This document shows, in pieces, positions 1 to 9,767 of a stretch of 64,000 nt of DNA; the first letter of the stretch is position 1; each line of letters opens with the position of its first letter. Source of the DNA: Isoetes taiwanensis. Taxonomy: Eukaryota > Streptophyta > Lycopodiopsida > Isoetales > Isoetaceae. The notes under the pieces were generated by a model. The model did not search any database and was not told the DNA's origin. It saw nothing but the letters and a program-made list of their open reading frames with translations. The DNA lies in NCBI GenBank assembly GCA_021234155.1, contig JAJEKV010000051.1, positions 8,764,105-8,828,104 of the forward strand. The letters run 5' to 3'. A program made the position numbers and the translations under genes.

Positions 1-354
1 CTGGACTTTCTCTTTTGTTCTTCGCCGTTTTTATTCCTGTGGTGTAGCGAGCAACCTCTGAATTCGCGAGCAACCTTGTCCCAAAGGCCGGCAAGAGTGT
101 AGCGTGGACCGGATCTCGTGCCGAGCGGTATTTCTTCCGCCTTTGAGCGGGATCCGTGTACCGCTGGAGCGGTCTCTGTGATGCTGGAAGGGATCTGTGG
201 CCGGTGTCGGATCATGCTGAACCACCTGGAGCAAGGAGAGTATGATTAACAATTACGGTGTCATTAGTCAAAACGTAGAAAAGAACGTTGAAATCAAATT
301 ACAACGGAGAACATTCATTCCATACAACCGCATCCAATGGCGTGGGAAGTAGTG
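1..354. other. Window start, no gene recognised
   Basis: GC-richer stretch with several GGAGCG/GGATC-type repeated words between 60 and 240. The minus-strand open frame at 31-252 has no recognisable motif and is treated as chance. Confidence 0.4.
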
Positions 355-608
355 TCTTTCTCGACTTCATGGTCGAAAAGGCCCATAAAGTCAAAGTACA
401 ACCATTCTCATTAGAATATGGTTGCATCCAATCACACACCTGGAAGCATACAAATGCTTTTGTCAACGAGACGACTAGCATGCCTTTCTCGACTTCGCGA
501 GTCGAAAAGTCCTGAAAAACCAATGTACAAGCATTATCATAATAGATTGTACAAGCATTTCATCAACACGACAAGCATGCCTTTCTCGACTTCGTGAGTC
601 GAAAAGGC
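355..608. repeat. Three CTCGAC/GTCGAG palindromes downstream of copy A
   Basis: Palindromic cores at 355-380, 484-509 and 581-608 have the same arms as those in the copy A introns. The last two are embedded in a duplicated context (AGCATGCCTTTCTCGAC) about 97 bp apart, each following an ACAAGCATT-like segment. They lie just beyond the 3' end of the FCP1-like exon, so they belong to the 3' region of the gene or its flank. Confidence 0.8.
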
Positions 609-720
609 ATCGAAAACTCAATATACAAGTATATTCATTACAAAATGGTCAATACATGTGTTCACGCTCGATTACAATATTCACACAATTTGACTATCCG
701 GCGGGGGTCACTCTTCTTGT

Positions 721-1555
721 TCACCAAAGTATTTGTCGTCCATAGCTTTCATGATCGGCTTGCTCTCTGGATCGGGTTCCGTGGAGGCTCGGATAGTTCG
801 TAAGCACATCGGCGACAAGAATGGCAAAGAGGATTCCGCCAAGGCAGGGGCCCAAGGACAACCACCTATCTGTCTCATATTCTTCAGGTCGATATGGCTT
901 AGCAATGATTGTATTTTGCGCGTTATGATAGCACTTGTAGGCGGAGTCGTCTATGATCAGCGTGTTGTGTTTGCCAAAGTCCTGGAATTGCTCATAAACA
1001 GTGTCCAGCCTTTTCACCATTATAGGCTTCCCCTTTGTGATGGCTGGATCGAGGTCCTTCACATGCTCGACCCTTTCGTTTCCCCAAACGAACTTGAACT
1101 TCAAAACTGAAATGCCGAGAACACCAAGAACATTGACAATATTTTTCTTTGCCATACAAGACCATATGCCCACTTCGAATCCGTGCGGGCACCACCAATA
1201 ATTTCCTTAGCTCGGGCCTCGGATACACTATTTTATGCTCTGTTTTCACCGGGATCTCGCGAGGTGTTAATCTCGGGGACGTCTTTGTCGTGGTATACTG
1301 CAGCCAAAACTCCATTGACGTCAAATATTACAAGCTTGGTGGGACCAGCTGGATCCCGCTTGGAGTTTGGCTCACCATATTTCCGGTTCATCGGGATCCA
1401 AATGCGGATCATTAACTTTTCGTGTTCTTTTCGGCCGTGGCGGTGTCTTGCTCGGATTTTCATTCTCATTCTCCTCGCGGCGTGAACCGTTGGAATCCAT
1501 TGACAATGATCCGGACTCGTTGAGCTCGAATTCCAAAATGATGACATCCGGCGAG
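721..1555 (-). CDS. Copy A, FCP1/NIF-like HAD phosphatase domain
   Basis: The C-terminal exon encodes a recognisable FCP1-homology (NLI-interacting-factor-like) HAD domain. HAD motif I appears as LVIFDVNGVLA at about 1304-1330. A KIVYPRPELRKLL segment corresponds to the RPG helix. VGIWSCMAKKN corresponds to the usual VGIWSS. FVWG, KPIMVKRLDTVYEQF and LIIDDSAYKCYHN (IDDS near 942-960) match the later conserved blocks, ending in a family-like LGP..GG segment. FCP1 enzymes dephosphorylate serine in proteins such as RNA polymerase II. Here the second catalytic Asp of DxDx is Asn (DVN), which also occurs in a plant FCP1-like subgroup; activity may be altered. At least one frame change lies before motif I and another between the RPELRK and VGIWS segments. 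The domain itself is a confident call. Confidence 0.72.
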
Positions 1556-1567
1556 AAAGGAAACGAG

Positions 1568-1649
1568 TTTTCTCGACTCGCGAGTCGAGAATGACAAGAA
1601 AAAGGTATTGAAAGGAACGAAGTTTTCTCGACTCGGCGAAGTCGAGAAA
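1568..1649. repeat. Two palindromes in the intron before the FCP1-like exon
   Basis: Cores at 1568-1590 and 1624-1649 carry the TTTCTCGACT..GTCGAGAA arms. They fill most of the short (about 120 bp) intron between the donor at about 1672 and the FCP1 exon. The same intron in copy B is about 5 kb long and keeps one degenerate palindrome near its donor (21226-21250). Confidence 0.75.
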
Positions 1650-1672
1650 CACCGTTAGAGCAAAGTAAACTC

Positions 1673-3180
1673 ACCTCAATCTCGGGTTCTCAATAATGTT
1701 TTCGGCAAAGATTCGGTCCAATCCTTCGACATCCTCGTCTCCGCCGGGTTTGTCTCCCTCGCCCTCGCCGCCTTTCTTTGCTTCCATTTGTCTTCCTCCC
1801 CTTGAAATGCTCATGAAGCGGATCCAAGTATGACTGAATGGTTTCAACCATGTCCTTATTTCCAACCACGGATATAGGTTTCATTCCAAACAAAGATAGC
1901 CCCCGAGAGAAACAGGCCATTCATGTACCACTCACATACAATTTGATCTTCCCTCGACCAAGCCGGGTTATGAAGTACTTGATAACTCTTGGCCGGATAG
2001 GAATTCTATGTATAGGACCGGTCGCACCATCCTTGCTGACCTTGTCCATCGATGGAACATCCTCCATAAACCTGCCCCCTTCCGGGTTCCATCCGCTCTT
2101 GAGAGATCATGAACTTGTCGAGATAATGATGCTCGCTAGACCACCACTTATCCAGGTCGACCGCCGATCTTGAAATCAAAACCAAAACTATGTTGGCAAA
2201 GCTTGGTGCCTTCGGCAAGCCAAGTCTGCACTCATGATCAAGTTCAGATATGGAGTGCATGATCTTGTTGGTGAAGTTAATATCACCTGCCCATTGGGAG
2301 ACAAAGCAGTTGTTTGATTGCCCTAAGATGCAAAAGACAAGGAAACCGAAAAGTATCCGTGTCGGTCATGTCCGTTACACGTCTTGTACCACTGCTCTAT
2401 GTCAGCTTTGTCATAAAAAAGGGTGGGGTCTTCGATCATATTGATGGCAAATAGTGCCACGGGTCCAAAAGTGCCTTCGCACCACCAAATCCCTTGTGTC
2501 CCAAAGTAACCGTAAATGGGGAGCTATCGTGCGCCTTTAAATGGGACCACCCTCGAATCCAAGCTTCCTTTTCGAATTGCCATAGCACGTTCAGGGAAAG
2601 GAAGGGTTTTGACGTTACGCTTCAGCTTGGTGTTGATGTAGGGTTGACATAGACGGTTCAATTCCTTCATGTCTTCCTCATCAAGGGCAGCCTTTTCCTT
2701 GTAATAATCAAAATCATGGTATTCATTAGATGCAACGTTGCAGAACTCCGTGATGCCTTCTTCTAACGCACGCTGTCGCTTTAGGACTGTGGCATAATCC
2801 TTTAGCGCCCCGCAATTTAGAACTCCCCGGTCTTCCTCGCCAGGATTGTTCCCTCCAAGATTTTGCCTTGTAGGTCAAGCGTTTCTTTGTCCGTGAGGCC
2901 CCTCAGATCCTCTTCATGAACTGCTTGTCAAACAACTTGGGGTCGGGCCTGCTTGGAAATTCTCCATTGCTGTCCTTCAGCTTGCCTCTTGTCCATTGAG
3001 CCCATATTTCAGTCCATTTCTCCCAGACCGCCTCAGTGCTAAGAATGAGGTCGTATTGGTCTGAGAGAGACTCCCTGCCTTTCCTTGGTGTTCTCTTCTT
3101 CTTCTCCTCTTCTTCCTCTCCCTCGTCATCTTCCTCGTCCCTCCAGTGAGAACATATCTCATAGTTTCTCAAAGGTCTTC
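1673..3180 (-). CDS. Copy A, central conserved block (unidentified, possibly methyltransferase-like)
   Basis: Right to left, the frame fragments read: DKWKTFEKL, an acidic/lysine tract, SRPDPKLFDKQFMKRI, LTDKETLDLQGKILEG, a VTLGHKGF segment, YDKADIEQWYKTC, CFVSQWAGDINF, then ECRLGLPKAPSFANIVLV, DKWWSSEHHYLDKFM, and a tail ending IENPRLR at a GTGAGT donor (1672). Copy B repeats all of these in order between 21.3 and 22.9 kb. The pattern of a hydrophobic strand, a W-containing helix, FANV and a late hydrophobic-glycine segment loosely resembles N4/N6 DNA methyltransferases, but I see no DPPY/NPPY catalytic motif. The identity is therefore open. Several frame changes are needed to join the pieces. 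Confidence 0.4.
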
Positions 3181-3358
3181 CACTTATCCCAGGGAGCCTG
3201 TTTTTCCTTTAGGACGCTGAGGACAACCCAATGCTTTCCACTGTTGCCTAGCGTGTATGATCTGGTCAGGATAAGGGCTGCATTCAGACAATGTACCAAT
3301 GTCAGAGCATGAAAGTATCTACAAACACCCAGGAATAAACAGTAAAATGTAGCCCCGG

Positions 3359-3752
3359 GTTTTCTCGACTTCATGAAGTCGAAAGTCCCTTGAATGTCTA
3401 ATTTTCTTTTTACTTCTCTGCGGGTTTTCTCGACTTCGCGAGTCGAGAAAGCTCTGCATCCTTTGATTTTTTTCGCATTACCACGCCTTTCTCGACTCGC
3501 GAAATCGAAAACCCCGATGATAGTCGGCAAATGTTAGGATGGCGGGGGCTTTCTCGACTTCGCGAGTCGAAAAGTCCCATTCAATGTCTAATTTTCTTTT
3601 CGCGGCTAAGGGTTTTCTCGACTCGAAGTCGAAAAGCTCCACATCCTTTGATTTTACGTGGTTACTCGGGCTTTCGACTTCGGTCGAAAAAACCCAAATG
3701 ATAATCGGCAAATGTTAGGATGGCGGGGCTTTCGACTCGCCGAAGTCGAAAT
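3359..3752 (-). repeat. Higher-order tandem repeat of palindromes inside a copy A intron
   Basis: Seven palindromic cores built from TTTCTCGACT..AGTCGAGAAA arms start near 3359, 3425, 3487, 3549, 3612, 3670 and 3728, spaced about 58-66 bp. The sequences between cores are not random. They cycle through three types: one with ATGTCTAATTTTCTTTT, one with CATCCTTTGATTTT, and one with CGGCAAATGTTAGGATGGC. The pattern is a-b-c-a-b-c-a, a higher-order unit of about 180-190 bp repeated just over twice. It sits in the intron after the VDGQHS block. Confidence 0.85.
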
Positions 3753-3780
3753 GGAAAGATTCGAGAGTTATTTACCTTAC

Positions 3781-4620
3781 GTGAGCCGCACTCACGCTAT
3801 TGTGTTCTCGCGATGGCTAATCTTTGGCGCTTGTTCTTTGGCGTCTCCGCCAGAAGAACTCGCACTCTCGCTTGGCATATCTATCCTGATCCTTTGCGGC
3901 ACCTCCTTCTCCGTCTGCAATACTTGAGCCGCCTCTAATCGAATGCTGACCGTCTACAACCCAGAACCGGACGTCTTTTCCCTTCAGATCTTCCTCAGAC
4001 TTCCAGCTGAACAACTCACCTGTCGATCTGCTAAAAGGTATGACATCCGCAGGCATTGGATCTGCAACAGGATGTCGCACCATCAGGTTCAGAATCTCCA
4101 GCATGTGTGCTGGATTAAATTCCCTGTGGTTGAACAAGACGGCATCTCCCGTGCAAACCTTCACCGCCTAATGTCCAAAGAGCGACTTTGTGTGATATTC
4201 CCAACGGATAATACTGAGCTAGACGCTCCATTTTCTGTGCCCCTCTCTGTGAAAATCCTGATCTGATCATCTGGATCGAGGTTTGGGGAGTCGACCATAT
4301 CTTCGTCTCCTTCGTCATCTGACTCCTCCCGTGTGGTGTCATCATCCCCATCTTTGTTTTTTGGTGGACTTTTTTGTGTATGAACCACAACATTCCCCAC
4401 TGCAGAGTGTTGTAGAGTCTTCAGCACAGTAGAAGTGAAGCTCCCCGTATTGAACAGTTTTTCCCTGACTCTGGAAATCTCCATACCAAGCTCCCTGGAT
4501 GTTAGGGTTCCGGCCTCCTTCATCCCTTCCGATCCTTCCACCCAAGGTTCGACAATTTAAAAGGCGCCGCCTTTTTTTCTGCCCTTAGCCTTGCTCATGG
4601 AAGAGTGAGAATAATTTGAA
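3781..4620 (-). CDS. Copy A, acidic linker plus VDGQHS block (ParB/DGQHR-like, tentative)
   Basis: On the minus strand this begins with MSKAKGRKK (copy B also has MSKAKG), followed by an acidic tract rich in D and E (TTREESDDEGDEDMVD). Then comes a conserved block containing HREFNPAHMLEILNLM and, at 3942-3953, the FWVVDGQHS motif. Copy B repeats the layout with YREFNAAHILEIL and VDGQHS-like codons. A hydrophobic strand leading into DGQHS recalls the DGQHR/ParB-like fold found in DndB-type and ParB-nuclease proteins, but the arginine typical of DGQHR is a serine here, so the link is only suggestive. After the motif the frame appears to shift in copy A. The exon closes with CTCAC followed by GTAAGG at about 3765-3775. 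In copy B the equivalent donor is at about 22966. Confidence 0.4.
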
Positions 4621-4649
4621 ACGCCAATTTTTGGTGCGATAGAACTTAC

Positions 4650-5068
4650 TCTTCCGGCAGTCCCTCGACATGTAGTGTTAAATGCTTCGAATCCGGGCGC
4701 AGAGACGAGAGAGCACAACACCCATTTTCTTGTACTTGTCTCCGGAGCTCTTCTTGTCCCTTTGGTGTAGAAACAGATCTTTCTCCTTCCCACTTGTCGA
4801 TACCTCGACATACCACCAAGAATCTGCCATTTGTTTCAAGAAGCTCGTCTCCAAATCCCTCGATGACGAAGAATGGAGTTCGGCCGTGATCACCGGTGAG
4901 TCCGAGGTGAATGCCGCAAGAAGAACGGATGGATCGCTTAAGGTATTCCGACAAAAGAAAAACCTCGAGCTCACCGGGGGTGTTTGTCTTCTTCTTCTTC
5001 TTTGCCGGTGGCGAAGCATCCTCCGCCCTCGCTTCTTGGATCGGAGTCATTTCTATATGCCCTCTCAT
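4650..5068 (-). CDS. Copy A, N-terminal exon (unknown domain)
   Basis: An ATG at 5066-5068 opens a 140-codon frame. It begins with a short lysine-rich stretch (PPAKKKKK, a possible nuclear-localisation signal) and contains RTPFFVIEGF and, at its end, KHLTLHVEGLPEE. The matching part of copy B (about 23.86-24.1 kb) reads TPLFVLEGLE, WYVEITVGEKDLFF and KHLTLYVED. That comparison shows that the middle of copy A slips into another frame (WWYVEVSTSGKEKDLF) and then back, so two compensating indels are likely. The exon ends at GAAGA followed by GTAAGT on the minus strand, a strong donor. Homology to B appears to continue upstream of the ATG: both have a region near 5.1-5.25 kb / 24.36-24.47 kb containing similar GGCTA..AGCC segments. 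No known domain is recognised. Confidence 0.5.
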
Positions 5069-5260
5069 CCTTTTGGACGACTCAGAAATTAAGTTTCCTC
5101 CGCGTTGTGAGTTTTAGGACTGCATGTAAAAAGATCGGGCGTTTCTTTAATTTGAAGTTAAGGACATGCAATCATTTATGAAAAAAAGCGGGCTAAAGGT
5201 ACAAAGACGGTCGGCTTTAGCCCGCCCAAACACTATTTCAAATTGAATCACATCAAGGGA

Positions 5261-5950
5261 CTAAGTGAGTGGGCGTAGTTTATCTTCCCCTGCGCATTGG
5301 GGAACTCGAGGTCGGAGGGGATCATCGACCGTGATGGCGACTTCCGAAATGGCGCGCCAGCGACGCTGTAAGCCGCTAACGCCTTGCATATGTGTGTTTT
5401 TCCCCGACCGCCAGCCCCTATTGCAAGCGCTTGAATTGATCGATGAGCACGGAGCTAAGGTAGGAAGCGGGAGGAGCTGCCGGTGACACCGAACTCTACA
5501 ACTGCGGCCCATGGAAAGGGGATACGCGAGAATCGCAGCGGATAACGAGTAATAGATGCTAATACACTCTTGAAGAGACCGACGGAAGAAGCAAAGACTA
5601 CGGGTGAGGCTGCGGGATCCGTGATACAAATGGGCCCAAGGAATTACTGCGTGAAGAGGTGAGTTTCGAGATGCCTATGTTATTTCGCTTTGTAGAACAT
5701 GCCGTATGTGTTTAAATAATGGAACTGGCCGATAAGCTCGACGGATTCAAGTGTTTCCTTGTCCAAAGATTTCTCGGCTTCGAGATGATTTTACTCTCTA
5801 GGTTGAGAGATGCTCGGCAAGGAAACATTGGATCGGGGTAAAGAACAGCCCGTTTTAGGTCCTGTTTTTCCATGGACTGTTTACTTGGAATGTTGTACAT
5901 AGATCAGGCTAGGACTAAGGCCCAGGAGATGCGGTTCAAATGCATCCTCT
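5261..5950. other. GC-rich upstream region of copy A, no coding sequence recognised
   Basis: GC-rich, CpG-rich sequence just upstream of copy A's start. A short phrase around the words AACGCTGTAA..C (near 5360-5380) also occurs upstream of copy B near 24568, so it may be part of a shared promoter/5' UTR region. No open frame here has recognisable motifs. Confidence 0.3.
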
Positions 5951-5954
5951 TGTA

Positions 5955-6208
5955 GTTAGTCGGAGGGGCCTCCACCCTGTCCGAACCACTCCTCTTCGCA
6001 ATATTCGAGGAAGATGGTTCGAAGGAGAGTGGCTCAGACAGGCTAGAGGCACTTGGGACTAAAAACAGGAGAATAGAAAGTGCAGTACTTGTAGAGAATG
6101 CAAGCCTTGGCTTCCTCTGTGGTTTCCCTGTGGTTAGTTGTAGAGGCCTCCACCCAGTCCGAGCCCCTCCCCTTCGCACTATTCGACGAAGATGGTTCGA
6201 AGGAGAGT
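5955..6208 (+). repeat. Pair of about 75-bp direct repeats
   Basis: Copies at about 5955-6035 and 6133-6208 share GGCCTCCACCC, GTCCGA, CTTCGCA.TATTCGA and GAAGATGGTTCGAAGGAGAG. They are about 178 bp apart and lie immediately upstream of the dispersed copy of the 45-57 kb array repeat. Confidence 0.7.
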
Positions 6209-6482
6209 TTATTATGAAGAACTTCAGAAAGTTGATCAGCTTGATCGTGGTGGTTGTGGTAAGACTTGTCCTTTGATTGATTCGACTGTCGATACCAGCA
6301 GTGTGACTGTTGCTCCTAAGGCTGCTGTTCTTGTTGGCTCTTCTGGTCTTACCTCTGTAGAGAATAGTGGTGTTGCTATTGATTTCTCATCTGTTCTACC
6401 AAGTATAGTTGAAGAGGATAATGAGTTAGTACAGTTTAATCAAGATATCGAAACTCTTGCAGCATCTTCTCCTCTTGTTTGA
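6192..6482 (+). CDS. Hypothetical 96-codon ORF
   Basis: The ATG at 6192 lies in the second of the two direct repeats. The predicted product is serine/valine-rich and acidic towards the end (VEEDNELVQFNQDIETL). It has no recognisable domain, signal peptide or membrane segment. It stops just before a TGTAACGATCC word that may start an LTR-like repeat, so it could be the end of a decayed element's coding region or chance. Confidence 0.2.
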   Translation: MVRRRVYYEELQKVDQLDRGGCGKTCPLIDSTVDTSSVTVAPKAAVLVGSSGLTSVENSGVAIDFSSVLPSIVEEDNELVQFNQDIETLAASSPLV

Positions 6483-6488
6483 CATGCA

Positions 6489-9000
6489 TTGTAACGATCC
6501 TAGGCCCTAAGACTGCAGCATTGGTACTGCAGATAAAGCATATATCTAATAGATTGGGATATATGCATGGCATATATCCACATAAGCAAATCCACATAAG
6601 CAAAACTATAAAAAGGAAAATTTATAGAAGAGGGCTTTTGGTGGTACGTGAGGAGTTTTTGCAATAGAGGAGCTCCAGAAAGGATTTGAGTTGCAGAGGA
6701 GCCGGAGGAGGCTATCTGGAGGCAAGAGCTTGCATAAACGGCATCAAATCGTTCTTCCTTTTAAGGTGGGGTTTTCACTGATTTGTTGAGATTTCATATG
6801 CTACAGCTTGAGTTCAAGCATGAAGGCTTTGGGGTTACAAGTAATGAACAATTATTCACGATCTGGAGTGAATAAGCTTTTTTATCTCTGAGTCAATTAA
6901 TTATTTAAGCACTGCTCCTTAAGATTTGTATGGCTTCTGGGATTCATATGCTGTGGTAACAGACGAAATCAAAGCAGTAGGATTGGATTGGATCATGAAA
7001 GAAATAAATAGTAATTATCAAGAGGATTGAGATTTCACGGATAGGTTCTACAGAGCATCTGTGGCAGACTCTGGAGTGCCCGAAAAGGGGCTAATTGGGT
7101 CTAGGATGGGCCGTTTTTGGGTTAGAAGGGTCGGAATTGGAAGTAAAAGGAGGAATTGTAGCATTTAGAACTGATAATAGACGCCATCCTGCAAATTTTC
7201 AGCCCTGGGAACCGCTTTGAAACTGCTCTGAAACCACCTGGAAGTCTCTGGAATACAGAGCTAGGACCAGATCAAAGAATTTCGGCCACCAATAAACCTA
7301 AATCGATCCAAATCGATGGCTATCAGAGCTGGTTGGTGCCGGACTTCAACGTCCAGGTTTTTGCCTTTTTGTTGCTTTGTTTTTGGATTTGTTATCTTGT
7401 TGGTTTTTGGGGTCAATTAAATATTTAATTGCATGTCAAAACATAAAGGTAATTAACACCATGAGGGAATTGGGTTGAATGTGAATTGAGCCAGTACAAG
7501 CACCCGCACAGGAGACAGGGGTATGAAGAGTTGTGCGGAATAATCACTAGTAAGAACATACATTGCTGCTAATGGTTGAATATACTTAATCAACGAATTA
7601 CGAATTATAAGGTTATTAATTCCAAGGCTAATGAGTTGGTGGAACTTTTGATGCCCGAAGATGGAGCCTGGGTGCATGACCAGTTGTCAGGTATTACAGA
7701 TAGTTGTAGTTATGAGGCCATAAGGCTTTTTAAGTTGGAACTGCAGAAAGTGGGTACTCCACATTATTGGTGCTGAATAATTTCCTAGCTATGATATTGG
7801 TATTTTAATTATAAAACATTAGAAGCCTAGCTAAGGAATTTAAAGTAAATCGTATTGTGGAGTTAATGATACATCCCCCCAGGGTAATGGTTTGAGTACG
7901 CTACATCAACATTTGAGTTGTCATTATGGTTTTCATCACCGATCTAGCTACCTCGACATGGTTAGGTTGTATGGGCAACCTCGACAAGGCTAAGAGTATG
8001 ACCTAGGCACATTTATAATAAATTTCTTAATGAACACACATGTTATGGTTTTTGCATTGTTCCACTGTTGTTCTTGTGATATTATGTTATGTACTTGGAA
8101 CCTCCCGGCCGGACTTCCGTGTTCTGGTGGCACTGGTAGCTCCGGCATTCTCATGTCATCTGTGCTCTTTGTATCTATGCTCTGTGACACCGGGCGTGGC
8201 CTCCTCACGGGCGTAGCTTCCCGGTGAGGTTGTACGTCAACTCCTGTGACTCCATGGTAAGAGGTCCTCCAGCGCATCGTGTCGGGAAGGAGGGTATCTT
8301 GCGATCACGAGGTTCACCCCCACCAACTCATGCGGGGCTCGGAATGTGAGCTGGCCGGGCATTTCTCTCGCTAATGTGGCCCGCATGTAGGTCGGCCGAG
8401 CTTCCCATTGTCCCGGAGCTTTGTTATGTTGTTTTGGTACTTTGGCTTTGTGTTCTTTGCTCTTGACTCTTATGATATTTCTTTTGTTGTCATTGTCTAG
8501 CACTGCACCATAGTCTCTTGTATATTTGGAATTGTTCATGTGTATGTTATCCAAGATGTCAGAGTGTTCCTATGTACGCAGTAGCAGCTATGGGATCCCC
8601 ACTTAGTCACGAGGACTAACCCCAGTGAGTGCATGTGCAGTGAACCCGCAAGGTGGCGGTCAAGTTGATGGTGGCAATGTGGCCGGGAATCGTGCTTGAG
8701 TTCTAGAGCTAGCAGTTTCTGTTGATTCGCTCAGTGTTGTTGTATATGGATATTGATAACACATTGTGAATATTTGAGCTATTGATTTGCTCAGTTAGAA
8801 CTTGGAATATAAAAGCTTATGAATATGTTGAATGCCTGAACCAGGATTGCTTGTTGAGCCTAAACTGTGGATTTAATTTGCAAAGGAAGATTTAATTCTT
8901 CACCTAAATTCACCTGTGCATAAATCTAGTTGTAAGTCAGACAAGATCCCGAGTTGCCCGGAGGGTCAACTCGGCAGGCTCGTCACATGCATTAGGGATG
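6489..9000 (+). repeat. Dispersed single copy of the 45-57 kb array repeat (LTR-like)
   Basis: This stretch contains, in the same cyclic order, landmarks of the 45-57 kb array: a CATGGCATAT word (about 6568), GAGATTTCAT (6790), GTCAATTAATTATTTAAGC then GCTCCTTAAGATTT (6890), a GACGAAATCAAAG word (6964), TGACTCCATGGTAAGAGGTC (8247), AAGATTTAATTCTTCACCTA (8887), and a GAGGGTCAACTC word (8958). It begins close to TGTAACGATCC, a start typical of some gypsy LTRs, and has a TATA-like ACTATAAAAAGG at about 6605. It is longer than an array unit between the GAAATCAAA and CCATGG landmarks, about 1.28 kb against 0.68 kb. LTR identity is inference; the homology to the array is visible directly. Confidence 0.65.
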
Positions 9001-9767
9001 AATCTACACGTTGCTAATATTTCTGGTGGCAGTTTCCAGAATTGTAGCATTGTAATGCCACAAATGCCAGGCAAGGAATTTGGCGACTTCATGATGACAA
9101 TGATGAAGAAGTAGCTTCTACAGTTTGATTTTTCTGTTTTTTCTGACAATGTAACTCGTGATTCACTTGAAATAGTTAGATCCAACTTTGGCTTTTGAAT
9201 ACAGTGAATTTTGTATACTCTCATCTGCTGTGTAATGTTTTCAATGACAATGTTCTGTAATGTTTTTTAATGGTAATGTGTTTAGCTTCAAATTCTGGAT
9301 TTAGTTCAGGAATTACAGAATGTAGGTTAAAAAAATTGAGAATTACAACCTAGACATTCTCTAAAAGAATGTGTGCCACGTGGCAATAGATGATTAGACA
9401 AGAGGGCAGAAAAATTGGCACCTGACATTTACGGAGCCCTGGAACCAGCAACAGTTTCAGGAGCTTCGTCCTTCCTACACAAGTCAAAAAACAACATATG
9501 GAAGTAGATGCTAGACTGGCCCTGTATATTCAAAGGAATGAAGTCCGGCCATGGGTGCCTCCAGGTGGCTCAGATGTTGGAGGGGTTTTCCTCAATCTCA
9601 TCATCCTCGTCGTACTCTTACAGACGTAAGAAACAACCAAAATTTCTTCTTACAACTATTTAAAATGAGCATTTTTCTTGGCCGAACCCAGATTTTTTCC
9701 TAAAATGCACATGCGCGATGAGAATTTTGCAGAAGAAAGATGATGTTTGGCAGGAACGTCTGCGGTG
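9001..9767. other. Non-coding flank upstream of the PPR gene
   Basis: AT-rich sequence with no recognisable gene. It would contain the PPR gene's promoter and 5' UTR, or an upstream exon. No clear TATA box close to the start could be fixed. Confidence 0.35.

Larger units (their letters stand above)
700..5068 (-). pseudogene. Copy A: multi-exon gene with VDGQHS region and C-terminal FCP1-like HAD domain
   Basis: This is a spliced gene running right to left, recognised by colinear protein-level similarity to a second copy at 15.5-24.3 kb. Blocks in order: an N-terminal block (4650-5068), an acidic linker and VDGQHS block (about 3781-4620), a K/E-rich block (about 2880-3180), a long conserved block with WYKTC, VLIFC-like and FANV motifs (about 1673-2880), and an FCP1/NIF-type HAD domain (about 721-1555). 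Plausible splice donors lie at about 4649, 3765 and 1672. Conserved stretches change reading frame several times within exons, for example in the N-terminal block near the WWYVEV motif and just before the FDVNGV motif. Either the copy is decaying or the sequence has indel errors. I do not recognise the full architecture as a named plant gene, and its function is unknown. Confidence 0.55.

Noticed and set aside
3359-3752. CRISPR-like regular palindromes with ~40-bp spacers
   Set aside because: The context is a plant gene intron, the spacers repeat in a cycle instead of being unique, and there are no cas genes.
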